The translations under genes were made by a program, and so were the position numbers. From Chitinophaga sp. LS1 (lineage in GTDB: Bacteria; Bacteroidota; Bacteroidia; Chitinophagales; Chitinophagaceae), in NCBI RefSeq assembly GCF_034274695.1, contig NZ_CP128362.1, positions 868,001-932,000 on the forward strand: a stretch of 64,000 bases of DNA, written 5' to 3'. Below, one piece after another: positions 19,625 through 29,759 of the stretch. The notes below the pieces were generated by a model. The model did not search any database. It was not told the origin of the DNA and saw only the letters and a program-made list of their open reading frames with translations. Within the stretch, counting starts at the first letter, position 1. Each line of letters starts with the position of its first letter.

Positions 19625-19799
19625 ATTGTTATCTTAGCCAAGTCATATAGTTCATCGAACAAATTTAGCCTCGTATTATCTACCTCATAAATTCTTTCTT
19701 TATCTCCTATTTTTATTACAGGTACACTCCCTAAATTTGGAATTACCTTGTTAACTCATTATTATCACCCTCTTCAATAAACCTAATATCGTTAACCCC

Positions 19800-21479
19800 A
19801 TGAGTACTCCATTTATCAATGATACTGATATGAATTCGAAAAAATATGCCATTATAATTGGAGCTGGACCAGCCGGTCTAACTGCTGCCTATGAATTGCT
19901 GAAACGCAGCGATATTATACCTATAATATTTGAAAAAAGTAATGACATCGGTGGCATTTCTAAAACCATCAATTATAAAGGCAATAGAATGGATATTGGT
20001 GGACATCGATTCTTTTCCAAATCGGATAGAGTCATGAATTGGTGGATGAATATCCTACCTATTGAACATGGAACCGAAAGTGAATTCACGATTAGCTATC
20101 AAAATAAATCACGACAAGTAAATAGTTCCTCTGAAAGGAATGGAAAAGCAAATGATGACAAAGTTATGCTTGTAAGAAAGCGGTTATCCAGAATCTATTT
20201 CTTGCGAAAATTCTTTACATATCCCATTACACTTTCTATTGAAACATTAAGAAAATTGGGAATTGGCAGAACCATTGCAATATTAATCTCTTACCTACAA
20301 GCACAAATATTTCCAATAACGCCTGAAAAAAGTCTTGAGGATTTCATGATCAATCGATTTGGGAAAACTCTATACAAATTATTCTTTAAAGACTATACTG
20401 AGAAAGTATGGGGGGTACCCTGCAATGAAATATCAGCTGAATGGGGTGCACAACGGATTAAAGGTGTAAGTATTCGAAAAGCTATACAGCACGCGGTACA
20501 AGAACTCAACAAAAAGAAAAATAAAAATGATATTGCTCAAAAAGATACAGAAACAAGTCTGATCGAACAATTCCTCTATCCTAAATATGGCCCTGGTCAA
20601 CTATGGGAAGAAGTGGCTAGGCAGGTCGTTGACATGGGAGGCATCATTTATATGAATCATGATGTAAAAAAGATACATACGGAGGGCAATAAGATAGTCG
20701 GTATTTCTGTAACTGATAAAACCAACGGAGAAGAAAAGATCTATCCAGGAGATTATTTTTTTAGTACTATGCCTGTTAAAGAGTTAATTTCAGGTATTCA
20801 AGGAAACGTACCTCAAGAGGTTTCTACAACAGCGAATGGTCTTCAATATAGAGATTTCATAACAGTGGGAATATTGTTAAGGAGATTATCATACTTGGAT
20901 AAAAAATCAGGAGAATGGAAGCCGTTAAAATTGGAAGATACATGGATTTATATTCAGGAAAAAGAAGTAACTGTTGGCAGGTTACAAATATTCAATAATT
21001 GGAGCCCATTTATGGTCAATGATCCAGACACTATTTGGGTTGGCATGGAATTCTTCTGCAATGAAACCGACACCTTTTGGAAATTACCTGATGAAGAAAT
21101 TAAATCACTAGCTATCACAGAATTAGAAAAAATAGGCTTAGCTAACAGTTCAAATGTACTGGACAGCACAGTTCTGCGCGTAGAAAAGACCTATCCAGCC
21201 TATTTCGGAACTTACGAAAATTTCGATCAAATTAAACATTTTACAGATAATTTTGAAAACCTATTTCTTGTTGGAAGAAACGGAATGCATAAATATAACA
21301 ATGCAGATCATTCAATGCTTACAGCAATGGTCGCTGTTGATAATATTATTGAGGAAATTACAACAAAGGAAAATATTTGGTCAATAAATACGGAACAGGA
21401 ATACCATGAAGAAACAAAAGAACCTAATTCATTCTCGTCTACAATAGAAAAAAAAAAACTTTCAAAGAATTTCTCATAA
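19800..21479 (+). CDS. NAD(P)/FAD-dependent oxidoreductase, UDP-galactopyranose-mutase-like
   Basis: A 559-residue flavoprotein. The N-terminus has the dinucleotide-binding fingerprint [20 protein letters not shown] and the acidic end of beta-2 ([11 protein letters not shown]), then [20 protein letters not shown], a pattern shared by UDP-galactopyranose mutase and related sugar or carotenoid flavoproteins. A C-terminal FAD segment is [20 protein letters not shown]. It starts at 19800; an ATG at 19830 (MNSKKYAI) is also possible. The last ~25 residues ([12 protein letters not shown] and on) look low-complexity and contain an 11-A run that overlaps the next gene. Its place among glycosyltransferases suggests a sugar-modifying role. 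Confidence 0.72.
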   Translation: MSTPFINDTDMNSKKYAIIIGAGPAGLTAAYELLKRSDIIPIIFEKSNDIGGISKTINYKGNRMDIGGHRFFSKSDRVMNWWMNILPIEHGTESEFTISYQNKSRQVNSSSERNGKANDDKVMLVRKRLSRIYFLRKFFTYPITLSIETLRKLGIGRTIAILISYLQAQIFPITPEKSLEDFMINRFGKTLYKLFFKDYTEKVWGVPCNEISAEWGAQRIKGVSIRKAIQHAVQELNKKKNKNDIAQKDTETSLIEQFLYPKYGPGQLWEEVARQVVDMGGIIYMNHDVKKIHTEGNKIVGISVTDKTNGEEKIYPGDYFFSTMPVKELISGIQGNVPQEVSTTANGLQYRDFITVGILLRRLSYLDKKSGEWKPLKLEDTWIYIQEKEVTVGRLQIFNNWSPFMVNDPDTIWVGMEFFCNETDTFWKLPDEEIKSLAITELEKIGLANSSNVLDSTVLRVEKTYPAYFGTYENFDQIKHFTDNFENLFLVGRNGMHKYNNADHSMLTAMVAVDNIIEEITTKENIWSINTEQEYHEETKEPNSFSSTIEKKKLSKNFS

Positions 21480-22924
21480 ATGATTCTGAAAATAGAAATT
21501 TAATACTAATTGCAATATTAGGAATTATAGTTCAGTTACTCTTTTTTAAATATTGGTATCCTTTTGCTAGTTATATCAATGGTGATTCTTATGCATACTT
21601 GCAATCAGCTTATTTAAATAAAGATATTGACATTTATCCAATTGGTTACCCGCGATTCTTAAGACTATTTAGTGTCTTTAGTCATTCAGATACAATTCTT
21701 GTCATATTTCAATACGTATTACTTCAAGCAAGTATATTGTTTATGTTATTTTCAATTTTTTACCTACATAATCCATTGAAAATAACTAAAATATTTTTAT
21801 TCGTTTTCATGCTATTTAATCCAGTATTTTTATATTTAGCTAATTATATATCTAGCGATACTCTATTTCTTTCCTTAAGTATCATTTGGTTTACTATTTT
21901 ACTATGGATAATTTATAGTCCAAATATAAAACTCATCATTTTTCATGCCTTAATATTATTTCTTGCATTTACAATAAGATATAATGCGCTATATTATCCG
22001 CTCATATCATTCGTAGCATTTCTCCTTTATAAAAAGAAAATCATTACTAAAATAATAGGCTTAATTTTTTCAATCTTAATTGTCTATTCTTTTATTCAAT
22101 ACAACAGAGAGAAATATTTTGAATTATCTGGATATAAACAATTCACTCCCTTTTCAGGATGGCAAATGGCGAACAACGCCATGTATGCATATAAATTTGT
22201 TCCTAATAAAGAAGTAAAAAAAGTCCCATTAAAGTTTAAAGAACTTGATAAAATGATACGGGACTATTTTGACTCTACTAGAAACAATCCCAATCATCCT
22301 GAAGAAAAATTAATAGCTAGTACAGTATATATGTGGACGCCTACAGCACCCTTGAACCTATACATGAACAAGAAGCTCAATATAGATAGCCTAGATAAAT
22401 CTGAGCTAAAACATTGGTCAACAATAGCACCAATATATAAAGAATATGGAGTATTTATAATTAGAAACTATCCTTGGACGTTCACAAGATATTATTTGAT
22501 TCCTAATGCTTTAAAATATTACGTCCCTCCCATAGAATTTCTAGGACAATATAGTACAGGAAAGGATGTTGTCCACCCAATTGCACAAAGATGGTTTCAA
22601 TACAATAGTAATAAACTTACAACTATATTTAAAGACTTTAAAGTAAATGTTTTGAATTACTTTCCAATTTTAGTTGGAATAATGAACATTATATTTCTAA
22701 TGGGCATTTTAAGCTTTCTACTTTTGAATGGATTAAGAAAATGTAACTTTCTTAAAAATTCAATTTTCCTTATAACCTTGTTGTGGATAGCAAATTTTAT
22801 ATTTAGTGTATTCGCATCTCCTATAGCATTAAGATTTCAGTTATTCCCGATATTAGTAATGATCACGTTTACATTTTTATTTATTGAATATCTTTTAAAA
22901 GAAGCGTTAATACCTAAAAATTAA
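21458..22924 (+). CDS. Multi-pass membrane protein, GT-C-like (paralogue 4), start codon missing
   Basis: About 488 residues homologous to the three other GT-C-like proteins: [70 protein letters not shown]. The first TTG in frame is at 21599, which would delete TM1 and the DSYAY motif. The homologous frame is open back to 21428, and [17 protein letters not shown] (from 21458) matches TFKDWTWKDNENKIIL of paralogue 2. No ATG, GTG or TTG exists in that upstream stretch. An 11-A run (21448-21458) lies where this frame overlaps the oxidoreductase frame. The start given here is a homology limit. Options are slippage, a non-standard start, or an indel. Confidence 0.55.
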   Translation, partial: TFKEFLINDSENRNLILIAILGIIVQLLFFKYWYPFASYINGDSYAYLQSAYLNKDIDIYPIGYPRFLRLFSVFSHSDTILVIFQYVLLQASILFMLFSIFYLHNPLKITKIFLFVFMLFNPVFLYLANYISSDTLFLSLSIIWFTILLWIIYSPNIKLIIFHALILFLAFTIRYNALYYPLISFVAFLLYKKKIITKIIGLIFSILIVYSFIQYNREKYFELSGYKQFTPFSGWQMANNAMYAYKFVPNKEVKKVPLKFKELDKMIRDYFDSTRNNPNHPEEKLIASTVYMWTPTAPLNLYMNKKLNIDSLDKSELKHWSTIAPIYKEYGVFIIRNYPWTFTRYYLIPNALKYYVPPIEFLGQYSTGKDVVHPIAQRWFQYNSNKLTTIFKDFKVNVLNYFPILVGIMNIIFLMGILSFLLLNGLRKCNFLKNSIFLITLLWIANFIFSVFASPIALRFQLFPILVMITFTFLFIEYLLKEALIPKN

Positions 22925-22946
22925 TAAGGAATTTTCACCATTAGTA

Positions 22947-23021
22947 ATGAAATATTTCTTCTTTTTATTTATAATAGGATCATCCTATTTTTTTTTAAGA
23001 GCTGTAAAAAAAACATCATGA
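22947..23021 (+). CDS. 24-residue hydrophobic small ORF overlapping the lanthipeptide synthetase start
   Basis: ATG at 22947 to TGA at 23019-23021, which overlaps the next ATG (ATGA), the spacing seen in coupled translation. The product is MKYFFFLFIIGSSYFFLRAV followed by KKTS, essentially one membrane span. It contains Ser and Thr but no Cys, so it cannot itself carry lanthionines. It could be a leader or coupling peptide, a membrane peptide, or a chance ORF. Confidence is low because of its length. Confidence 0.3.
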   Translation: MKYFFFLFIIGSSYFFLRAVKKTS

Positions 23022-25642
23022 ACTCATCCTCTTCCGATCGGACCATTAATATAGTCAATGATTATACCGAAATCTTAAATCGCTTTGGCATAGAAGAGAA
23101 GGAAGTTAATGGATATTATTACCAAATAGGTGAAAGCTACCAAAAACAAGGTTGGATAATCAATATTTCTATTTGGGATATTCATTTTCAATCCTTATCT
23201 GAGTATTTACTACCACGATTAAAATGCTACAATGTAGCATATCTAATCCCTATGAATAGTGGTATACATAGTATGTTACAAAATGGTCTATTTGGTTATA
23301 AGAATTTAGGGAAAATAATTACTATATATCTTCAAGAAGAAAATCAGTTGTTAGCACTTATAAAGGAACTGATAGAAATGACAAAATATTTTAATGGACC
23401 AGAAATTCCTACAGATTTTCATTTAGAAAGCCTTGTTTACACAAGATATGGTAGCTACACACAAGATGCCAGTGAAAAAAAATACATATTCGACAATAAA
23501 GGAAACAAGATTTTAGATGAAGAAAGTATTCCTCCTGTTCTTTATGACTGGGCACCATGGCCATTTAACGAGATCCGCCAACCTACTATAAATAGTAGAA
23601 GAAAAATCTTAAACGAAAAGTATTTAGTAACTAAATCAATTAAACCGGATGTAAAGGGTGAGGTAATGAAAGGTATTTACCAACATAGCTTCTTAAATTT
23701 CAAAAAATGTATAATAAAGGAAGGAAAAAAAGGAATGTCAGTTGACATACATGGTAGACAAATGAGCGATCGATTAAAATGGCAATATGAAACTCATAAA
23801 AAATTAAAAAAGAAAGTACCAATCCCCGATATTATTGAATTTTTTCAAGAATATGAAGAAACGTATTTAGTTTTTGAGTTTATAGATGGAAAGTCACTTA
23901 ACAATCTATTAACTGATATATATGAGGGAAATACGTGGGAAGATTTATCTTTTTATAAAAAGAATCAAATAATTGATGTACTGATCAAATTTATAAAAGC
24001 AGTTGATCTTTTGCATGCAAATGATTATATACATAGAGATTTAAATATAGAAAATGTATTTATCGATAAGAATAATGAAGTTTGGCTAATTGATCTGGAA
24101 TTATCATTCGACTTAAAAGAGTCAAATCCCTTTCCTCCTTACGAAAGAGGTACAGAGGGTTATATGTCCCCGGAGCAAAAAGATTTATTATATCCTACAA
24201 TTCAACAAGATATTTTCAGTATTGGGGCAATATTGGTTATGTCATTTGTTCATATAACTCCATACAAGTTTAATTTTACAGACAAGAATGCTCTAAATAA
24301 TATCTTAAGATTCTTTATTAGTGATGAAGAGATTAATAATCTCATTTCTTCCTGCTTAGATAATAATATGTCAAATAGGCCAAATCTTAATAAGATTATA
24401 GAGAATTTGAGTAGCTTTAAGAGAAGATTAAATGATATTATACCTAAGATTAATACAAAAAAACTTAACAAGAAAGCTTTAGAAATTATAATTAAGAATT
24501 CCTTATTGTCATTAAATTATTCGGGGATGCTAAGTTCACAAAATTATTGGTCGTCCCCAATATCAACAAAAGAAGCATTTATTGGTAATTTTAGAGCAGA
24601 TCGTACTATATATACAGGATTCCGAAAAGGAGTAAGTGGTATTATATTTTTAATTGGTCAGGCAGCAAAAGTAGGATTAAATATAGAACCATTAAAGGAA
24701 AATTTGGAGGAAAATTTTCCTTTAGTTTCTGACACTATATTCAATAGTACTCAAATGGAACCAGGCCTCTTTGATGGCAGCTATAGCCTCGCATTAGCCA
24801 TTCTTTCATTAATTCAAGGTCATCTCCTACCAAAAGATGATCACAATATCTCACTAGTACAAAAATGTCTGAATTTCATTCCTAGCGAACTAAATCTCTC
24901 ATATGGCATCGCCGGGTATGGGATCACATTATTAAAATGCAAGGATATTGTAAAAGAAAAATTCACAAAAGAAAAATTAAATTATTGCATTGATTTAATC
25001 ATAAATAAACAACTATCTAATGGAGCTTGGAGATTTGATAATAATGTTGGAAAATCAAAAATCGTTACCGGATTTTCATATGGTATTGCTGGTATAATTT
25101 GGTTTTTATTAAATTATGTTGAAATATATAATGATGAAACAGCTTTATCATCCGCATTAAAAGGTCTACAATATTTAAAAAAGATTAGCAAACGATCTAA
25201 ACAAGAATTCCGTTGGCAAATAACATCCAGTTCAAAAGAAGTTCATGAATTTAAGTCAGGCGGGTATTTCTTATTACTCCCTTTCATTAAAGCTTACAAA
25301 ATTACTAAGAACCCGTTATATAAAAAAATAGTTGAAGGAACTTTATATGCTTATCCTCAGCATGTAGTAGCTGATTTCTCATCGATAGAGAGAGGGGTTG
25401 CAGGTCTCGGAGAAGTTTATTTAGAAGCTTGGCAGACTTTTGGCAATAAAGAATGGCATGAAAGAGCTTCTTGGATAGTCCAATTATTAATACATACTTC
25501 ATATAAACATGATAAATATGAATATTGGCTACAAACTGATCCATATAATCCGCATGCCGATCTCTTAACTGGACAAAGTGGAATTATTCATTTTTTATTA
25601 AAGTATAATTTTAATGATGGAGTTTCTAATTTATTTGACTAA
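23018..25642 (+). CDS. Class III-like lanthionine synthetase (LanKC): lyase-like, kinase and cyclase-like domains
   Basis: An 874-residue protein. Residues 1-200 resemble the phosphothreonine lyase-like part of LanKC enzymes (TDFHLESLVYTRYGSY, VLYDWAPWPFNEI). Residues 205-475 are a Ser/Thr kinase: catalytic loop HRDLNIEN (339-346), metal-binding IDLE in place of DFG (358-361), and GTEGYMSPEQ. Residues 480-874 are a LanC-like alpha/alpha barrel with repeated Gly motifs (GVSGI, SYGIAGYG, SYGIAGI, GVAGLG, TGQSGI). The Cys-Cys-His zinc ligands of NisC-type cyclases are absent (EFKSGG and ERGVAG stand where WCxG and CHG are expected), as in class III enzymes. No precursor with Cys and Ser/Thr is visible nearby, and an IS remnant begins 38 bp downstream. 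Confidence 0.78.
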   Translation: MNSSSSDRTINIVNDYTEILNRFGIEEKEVNGYYYQIGESYQKQGWIINISIWDIHFQSLSEYLLPRLKCYNVAYLIPMNSGIHSMLQNGLFGYKNLGKIITIYLQEENQLLALIKELIEMTKYFNGPEIPTDFHLESLVYTRYGSYTQDASEKKYIFDNKGNKILDEESIPPVLYDWAPWPFNEIRQPTINSRRKILNEKYLVTKSIKPDVKGEVMKGIYQHSFLNFKKCIIKEGKKGMSVDIHGRQMSDRLKWQYETHKKLKKKVPIPDIIEFFQEYEETYLVFEFIDGKSLNNLLTDIYEGNTWEDLSFYKKNQIIDVLIKFIKAVDLLHANDYIHRDLNIENVFIDKNNEVWLIDLELSFDLKESNPFPPYERGTEGYMSPEQKDLLYPTIQQDIFSIGAILVMSFVHITPYKFNFTDKNALNNILRFFISDEEINNLISSCLDNNMSNRPNLNKIIENLSSFKRRLNDIIPKINTKKLNKKALEIIIKNSLLSLNYSGMLSSQNYWSSPISTKEAFIGNFRADRTIYTGFRKGVSGIIFLIGQAAKVGLNIEPLKENLEENFPLVSDTIFNSTQMEPGLFDGSYSLALAILSLIQGHLLPKDDHNISLVQKCLNFIPSELNLSYGIAGYGITLLKCKDIVKEKFTKEKLNYCIDLIINKQLSNGAWRFDNNVGKSKIVTGFSYGIAGIIWFLLNYVEIYNDETALSSALKGLQYLKKISKRSKQEFRWQITSSSKEVHEFKSGGYFLLLPFIKAYKITKNPLYKKIVEGTLYAYPQHVVADFSSIERGVAGLGEVYLEAWQTFGNKEWHERASWIVQLLIHTSYKHDKYEYWLQTDPYNPHADLLTGQSGIIHFLLKYNFNDGVSNLFD

Positions 25643-25679
25643 AAGGATAACAATGATTTTACAATGGAAACTTCATAAG

Positions 25680-25765
25680 GAACACTATTTCAGAAAACTG
25701 TGCAAATAATTGAAATCGAGGTTTTATAAGTCTCGATTTCTTAATATTAAACATACACAGTGGAT
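25680..25765. mobile_element. IS256-family terminal fragment
   Basis: ACACTATTTCAGAAAACTGT at about 25682 matches the end of the IS256-family element at 42607. The downstream AATCGAG/CTCGATT hairpin (about 25713-25739) and the AT-rich ATACACAG tract also correspond to that element. No transposase remains here. It marks an old insertion that may have cut away whatever followed the LanKC gene. Confidence 0.6.
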
Positions 25766-25854
25766 TTGCAACAAAAAACTGGACAAATTGTAAGATTCCT
25801 CGTCTCTAAGCCCATGATGAGTTAGAAAAAAACACTAACTTAATTGGGTTAAAT

Positions 25855-26025
25855 ATGAAAAAGACAAGATTCACAGAAACGCAGATCATTTCCATCTTAA
25901 AGCAACAGGAAGCGGGCATACCTATAAAGGATCTGAGTCGCGAGCATGGAGTAAGTGAGGCCACTATTTACAATTGGAAGGCCAAATACGGAGGAATGGG
26001 GTTCTTCGTCAATTTTGGTGAATGA
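25855..26025 (+). pseudogene. IS3-family OrfA, N-terminal fragment
   Basis: A 56-codon frame starts MKKTRFTETQIISILKQQEA, then GIPIKDLSREHGVSEATIYNWKAKYGGM, the HTH of an IS3-family OrfA. The last residues (GFFVNFGE) are encoded by the end of an ISL3 element inserted at about 25998. The rest of this IS3 is gone. Confidence 0.75.
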
Positions 26026-27062
26026 AACCTCCTTATAATTTATTCGAAACTCATTATCAGCCTTCGTTTCAGAAGATTAAAACTACATCTTCCATACATC
26101 TAACGCTTAATAGTTTTTAGTTTATTAATTTGTCCTTCTACCTGCCCATTACTCCATTTTAATAAAATTGCATTACGCACTGCTGAAATGTCGGATAACA
26201 ATCCCTTTGCAAAAGATCTTATTTCCGATGCTTTACATTTAAGAGCTTTGTCAATCCAAGTCTCAAATCTGTTAGTAAGTTTTCCTCTTTTTAAGATCAG
26301 TAAATTTCTGAATTGTCTGGATAGAATACAAGCTTGTTTTATATCCGGAGCTGCAGAACATATTTTTGTTACTATGTCATTCTGAATAGAACTTAATTTT
26401 GAAGGAGATTGAGATAATAATAATGCTGCCTTTGCTGGAAAATATAGATGCTTGGGGAGAGTTGGGCTAGATTTTCCTTTGTGCACTTTGAAATTTTCCC
26501 TAATGAATTTATATGCTGTTGTTAAACCTCCGCTATATCCTATCTTCTTCATCTCATTAATCAGTATTTTAATGGGCATGTCCTCCGATTTATTGATAAA
26601 TTCCAGGATATAACTGGTAAATTCTGAAAAATTATATTTTGCAGGAGATGCCTTTATTGGCGGTTCTTCAAGTTGAAGGTAGCTAGCCACCGTTTTCCTA
26701 TTAAGCCCCACCGAAGATGCTATCTTTCTAAGTGACTCACCTTTTTGGTATCGCATTTTCACTTCCTGCATTTGAACCAATCTTTTATTATAGCCTGAGG
26801 TTAAGCCGATTGACAATGAATCTGATGGTATATTAATATTTTCGCATTTCTTAATATGGCTGGTTGTTGCAAACATTTGCTTGTATGCCTTGTAATTTCG
26901 ATTAAGTACCTTTTTCAATGCTTCGCTAAGATTTTGTAATAAATGAAACCTGTCAGCTATCTGTGTTGCTTCTGGACATCCTTCTGTTGCTCCTTTTGCA
27001 TAATTTGAATACCTGTCTCTGGTGATAATTTCTACTCCAGGATTATCAATTAGGTATCCCAA
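25998..27062 (-). mobile_element. ISL3-family element, right-hand part missing
   Basis: The left end reads GGTTCTTCGTCAATTTTGGT at about 26000, the style of ISL3 terminal repeats. The transposase gene is cut at about 27062, where IS66-related sequence begins; the other terminus is missing, so no target duplication can be tested. Confidence 0.7.
26100..27062 (-). pseudogene. ISL3-family transposase, N-terminally truncated
   Basis: 320 residues of the catalytic and C-terminal part: PGVEIITRDRYSNYAKGA, ADRFHLLQNLSEALKKVL, an internal HTH (KGESLRKIASSVGLNRKTVASY), and the catalytic Glu in NGQVEGQINKLKT. The zinc-finger N-terminus and first catalytic Asp are missing; the frame meets a stop just upstream of the TTG that looks like its start. 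It is therefore inactive. Confidence 0.85.
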
Positions 27063-27098
27063 CGAGCAACAGCATATTTTTTATAGAAGTGAGTAGGG

Positions 27099-27308
27099 TT
27101 ACTTTTGCTGCATTATCCAGTTATGTGGAAGAAGTTCTTTGATTTTGTTTACAGGATGTTCTGCGATGCGGGATAAGACATCATTTAACCATGCATAGGG
27201 ATTAACGCCGTGCATTTTACAGGTTCCTAATAAGCTATATAGCATAGCTGATCTGCGTGCGGCTTCATGGGATCCGGCAAACAGATGATTTTTCCGCCCG
27301 ACTTTATG
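27099..27308 (-). pseudogene. IS66 TnpC-like transposase, C-terminal fragment
   Basis: A leftward frame reads KVGRKNHLFAGSHEAARRSA, then MLYSLLGTCKMHGVNPYAWL and HPVNKIKELLPHNW before a stop at 27099. This is the C-terminal domain of IS66 transposases. It begins just inside the 5' end of the group II intron and points away from it. Confidence 0.8.
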
Positions 27309-27938
27309 TAAAGCTTTACAGTGCGACCTGCAAAGGTCACTTTTGGATTGTTTTTATGGGAAACCATAAGTTAAACCTACCCTTCCACGGGTAGTAACCT
27401 ACCGGGGCCTGCGTCTTAGGTAACTGAGGGGTAGGAAGCCCCCGGGACAATGTACCGAGCAGTCTTGTGACTGGCTTTTGAAGTCCGTGAGGAACTTGAA
27501 AGAACCGATAAACTCAATCGGTGTAGGGCTAGGTTGGGTGGTATGCGTAAAGTAATTGAACGAACACTTGAATCATCGTAATTTACAAGAAGCTTAAGAG
27601 TTTGAAAAGCTTCAGCCAAAAGGCAACGACATGGGTTAAACTGCTTGTAAATCAGTTTACGTGGACAACCAACATGTTCGGTGAAAAGTTCGACGCTAAC
27701 CCATCCGTGTCCAAAAGTGGCAACAGGGGAACCCCATGTACCGCCCTGTGAATAGGGCAGGTTTCCTGTAAAGGGAACTGTTGGGAAGTGGGAGTAAGAA
27801 TGGGCAAAAAGCGAAGGGGTGGCTGTAATGGTTGCCATAAGGGTTGAAACATAATCCTACGGTGAAAACCGGCTAACGTGCCTAAGGTCTGTTTATCGTA
27901 ATTAAAACAGAAGAACTTCAAATCAGGAAGGCAAGCAA

Positions 27939-29639
27939 ATGATTGCAACCAATAAAAAGCCGGCAAAACTGGTAAATAAAAAGTCTGCGAATGCGGTCCT
28001 CAGGTCTGCGGAAAATTGGGATTCCATCAAATGGAGTTACCACCGCACAATCGTCAAGAAGCTTCAGTTGAGGATTGCGAAGGCTACACAGTTAAAGAAG
28101 TTCAGGAAGGTTAAAACCCTCCAATGGCTCCTTACACATTCCTTTTCTGCCAAATTGCTGGCAGTAAGGAATGTTATGCAAAACAAAGGGAGTAAAACAC
28201 CAGGAGTGGATGGCATCATTATCAAAACACCAGAAGAAAAGCTAACATTAGCAAAGAACATGAAGCGTAGGGGATACCAACCTTCACCGCTCAGACGCAT
28301 CTATATTCCAAAAGCCGGCAATATGAAAAAGCTCAGGCCGTTAGGAATTCCTACCATTACTGACAGGTGCCAGCAAGCACTATACACGTTGGCTCTGATA
28401 CCAGTATCCGAAGTCACCGCAGATCTGAACAGTTATGGCTTTCGTCCCCAAAGAAGCTGCGCTGATGCTATAGCCCAATCTTTTATTACATTGGCAAGAA
28501 GGGGGTCTCCTACATGGATACTGGAGGGTGACATAAAGGGATGCTTCGACCATATCAGTCACGAATGGATGGACAACAATATTTGCCTAGACAAAGTGAT
28601 TATGAACAAATGGTTAAAAGCTGGATTTATCGAAACCGGCAAGCTATTTCCTTCACTAGATGGTATTCCCCAGGGTGGGATGGTTTCGCCCGTCATGTGT
28701 AACATGACACTGGACGGGATCGCGCAAATGTTAGCAAACAACTTTAAGCAACACAAGGGCATCACCTTCATCAGATATGCAGACGACTTCATCGTAACAG
28801 GACATTCTAAAGAAACACTGGAAAAGGAGGTCAAACCGGCTATTACAGCCTTTTTGAAAGAAAGGGGACTGGAACTATCAGAAGAAAAGACCAAAGTCAC
28901 CCATATAACAGAAGGCTTTGACTTCCTCGGACAAAACGTGCGCAAATACCCCTCTCGGGGAAAGCTCAAACTCCTGATTAAACCCTCGGAGAAGAATATT
29001 CATTCCTTTCTCGAAAATATCAGGGAATTATTCCATCTGGCGCGGAGCACCACACAAGCCCAACTCATCCAAAAACTAAATCCCAAAATCAGAGGATGGG
29101 CCAACTTCCATCGAGGTGTTGTATCAAAAAAGACCTTTTCCAGAATTGACAATGAAATTTGGCACTTGAGTCTTCGATGGGCCAAACGCCGTCATTCAAA
29201 TAAGAGCGTAAAGTGGATACTATCGAAATACTATAAACGTATTAAAGGGGTAAACCACAGGTTCAGCGGCAATGATTTACAAAAGAATGGAATACTACAA
29301 GAAGTACCTCTCTTTTTGATGTCTTACACATCTATTCGTAGACATGTTAAGATCCTTAAATCAGCACACCCTTTTGACATAAAGTACGATGAATATTTTG
29401 AAATGCGAACATCTGAGAAATGGAAGTACAACAGCCAAAGATTAAACATCGAAAAGCACATTGGTAACTTTCAAAAAGGTAAATGCCCCTGCTGTTTGGA
29501 AGAATTAAAGGTTAATCAAAACTGGTGTATAAGTCTGAGAAGGAAAGCCTCTAAAGGTGGAGAATACAAATCAGAGAATATGAATGTCATTCACAAAAAG
29601 TGTTATGAAAAGTGGCAAACGAAAACATTGCATATGTGA
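27939..29639 (+). CDS. ltrA: Group II intron reverse transcriptase/maturase with HNH endonuclease
   Basis: A 566-residue intron-encoded protein. RT domain about 50-330: GVDG (89-92), RPLGIPTI, YGFRPQRSCADA, EGDIKGCFDHISH, GIPQGGMVSP and the catalytic YADD (280-283). The maturase X domain follows (RGWANFHRGVVSKKTFSRID, LRWAKRRHSNKS). The C-terminus is an HNH/zinc-finger endonuclease with CPCC and IHKKC, suggesting retrohoming ability. No frameshift is seen. It is encoded in the intron domain IV loop. Confidence 0.92.
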   Translation: MIATNKKPAKLVNKKSANAVLRSAENWDSIKWSYHRTIVKKLQLRIAKATQLKKFRKVKTLQWLLTHSFSAKLLAVRNVMQNKGSKTPGVDGIIIKTPEEKLTLAKNMKRRGYQPSPLRRIYIPKAGNMKKLRPLGIPTITDRCQQALYTLALIPVSEVTADLNSYGFRPQRSCADAIAQSFITLARRGSPTWILEGDIKGCFDHISHEWMDNNICLDKVIMNKWLKAGFIETGKLFPSLDGIPQGGMVSPVMCNMTLDGIAQMLANNFKQHKGITFIRYADDFIVTGHSKETLEKEVKPAITAFLKERGLELSEEKTKVTHITEGFDFLGQNVRKYPSRGKLKLLIKPSEKNIHSFLENIRELFHLARSTTQAQLIQKLNPKIRGWANFHRGVVSKKTFSRIDNEIWHLSLRWAKRRHSNKSVKWILSKYYKRIKGVNHRFSGNDLQKNGILQEVPLFLMSYTSIRRHVKILKSAHPFDIKYDEYFEMRTSEKWKYNSQRLNIEKHIGNFQKGKCPCCLEELKVNQNWCISLRRKASKGGEYKSENMNVIHKKCYEKWQTKTLHM

Positions 29640-29678
29640 AACCGGCCACCAACAAAAAAGATGGCTTAAAACAGGCTT

Positions 29679-29712
29679 GAGCCGGATGATGGGAAACTAT
29701 CATATCCGGTTC
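29679..29712 (+). ncRNA. Group II intron domain V
   Basis: A 34-nt hairpin beginning GAGCCGGATGATGGGAAACT and ending CCGGTTC. It has the GAGCCG...CGGTTC stem and a GGGAAAC-type terminal loop, typical of the catalytic domain V. A domain VI-like hairpin (AGAGCA...TGCTCT) follows at about 29724-29739. Confidence 0.88.
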
Positions 29713-29759
29713 TTAGGGGGCAAAAGAGCAGCAATGCTCTTAGCTACCCGATTAACTTA

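Larger units (their letters stand above)
27321..29752 (+). mobile_element. Group II intron with maturase
   Basis: It starts with GTGCGACCTG, a match to the bacterial group II 5' consensus, and is followed by about 600 nt of structured non-coding RNA, the maturase ORF, a canonical 34-nt domain V and a domain VI-like hairpin. The 3' end is placed at CCCGAT (AT at 29751-29752) by analogy and could shift by a few bases. All parts look intact. The 3' flank is an IS66 transposase fragment on the same strand, but the 5' flank is not the matching 5' exon. Confidence 0.85.

Noticed and set aside
21406..21447. ATG at 21406 as the start of the fourth GT-C-like gene
   Set aside because: This frame reaches a TAG at 21445 before joining the homologous frame, so a further +1 shift would be needed.
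25653..25709. Short ORF with a Cys just after the LanKC gene, a possible lanthipeptide precursor
   Set aside because: Its second half is encoded by the IS256-type terminal sequence and it has no leader or Ser/Thr-Cys core pattern.
27416..27966. Leftward ORFs inside the 5' part of the group II intron
   Set aside because: They are antisense to the structured intron RNA and show no family pattern.
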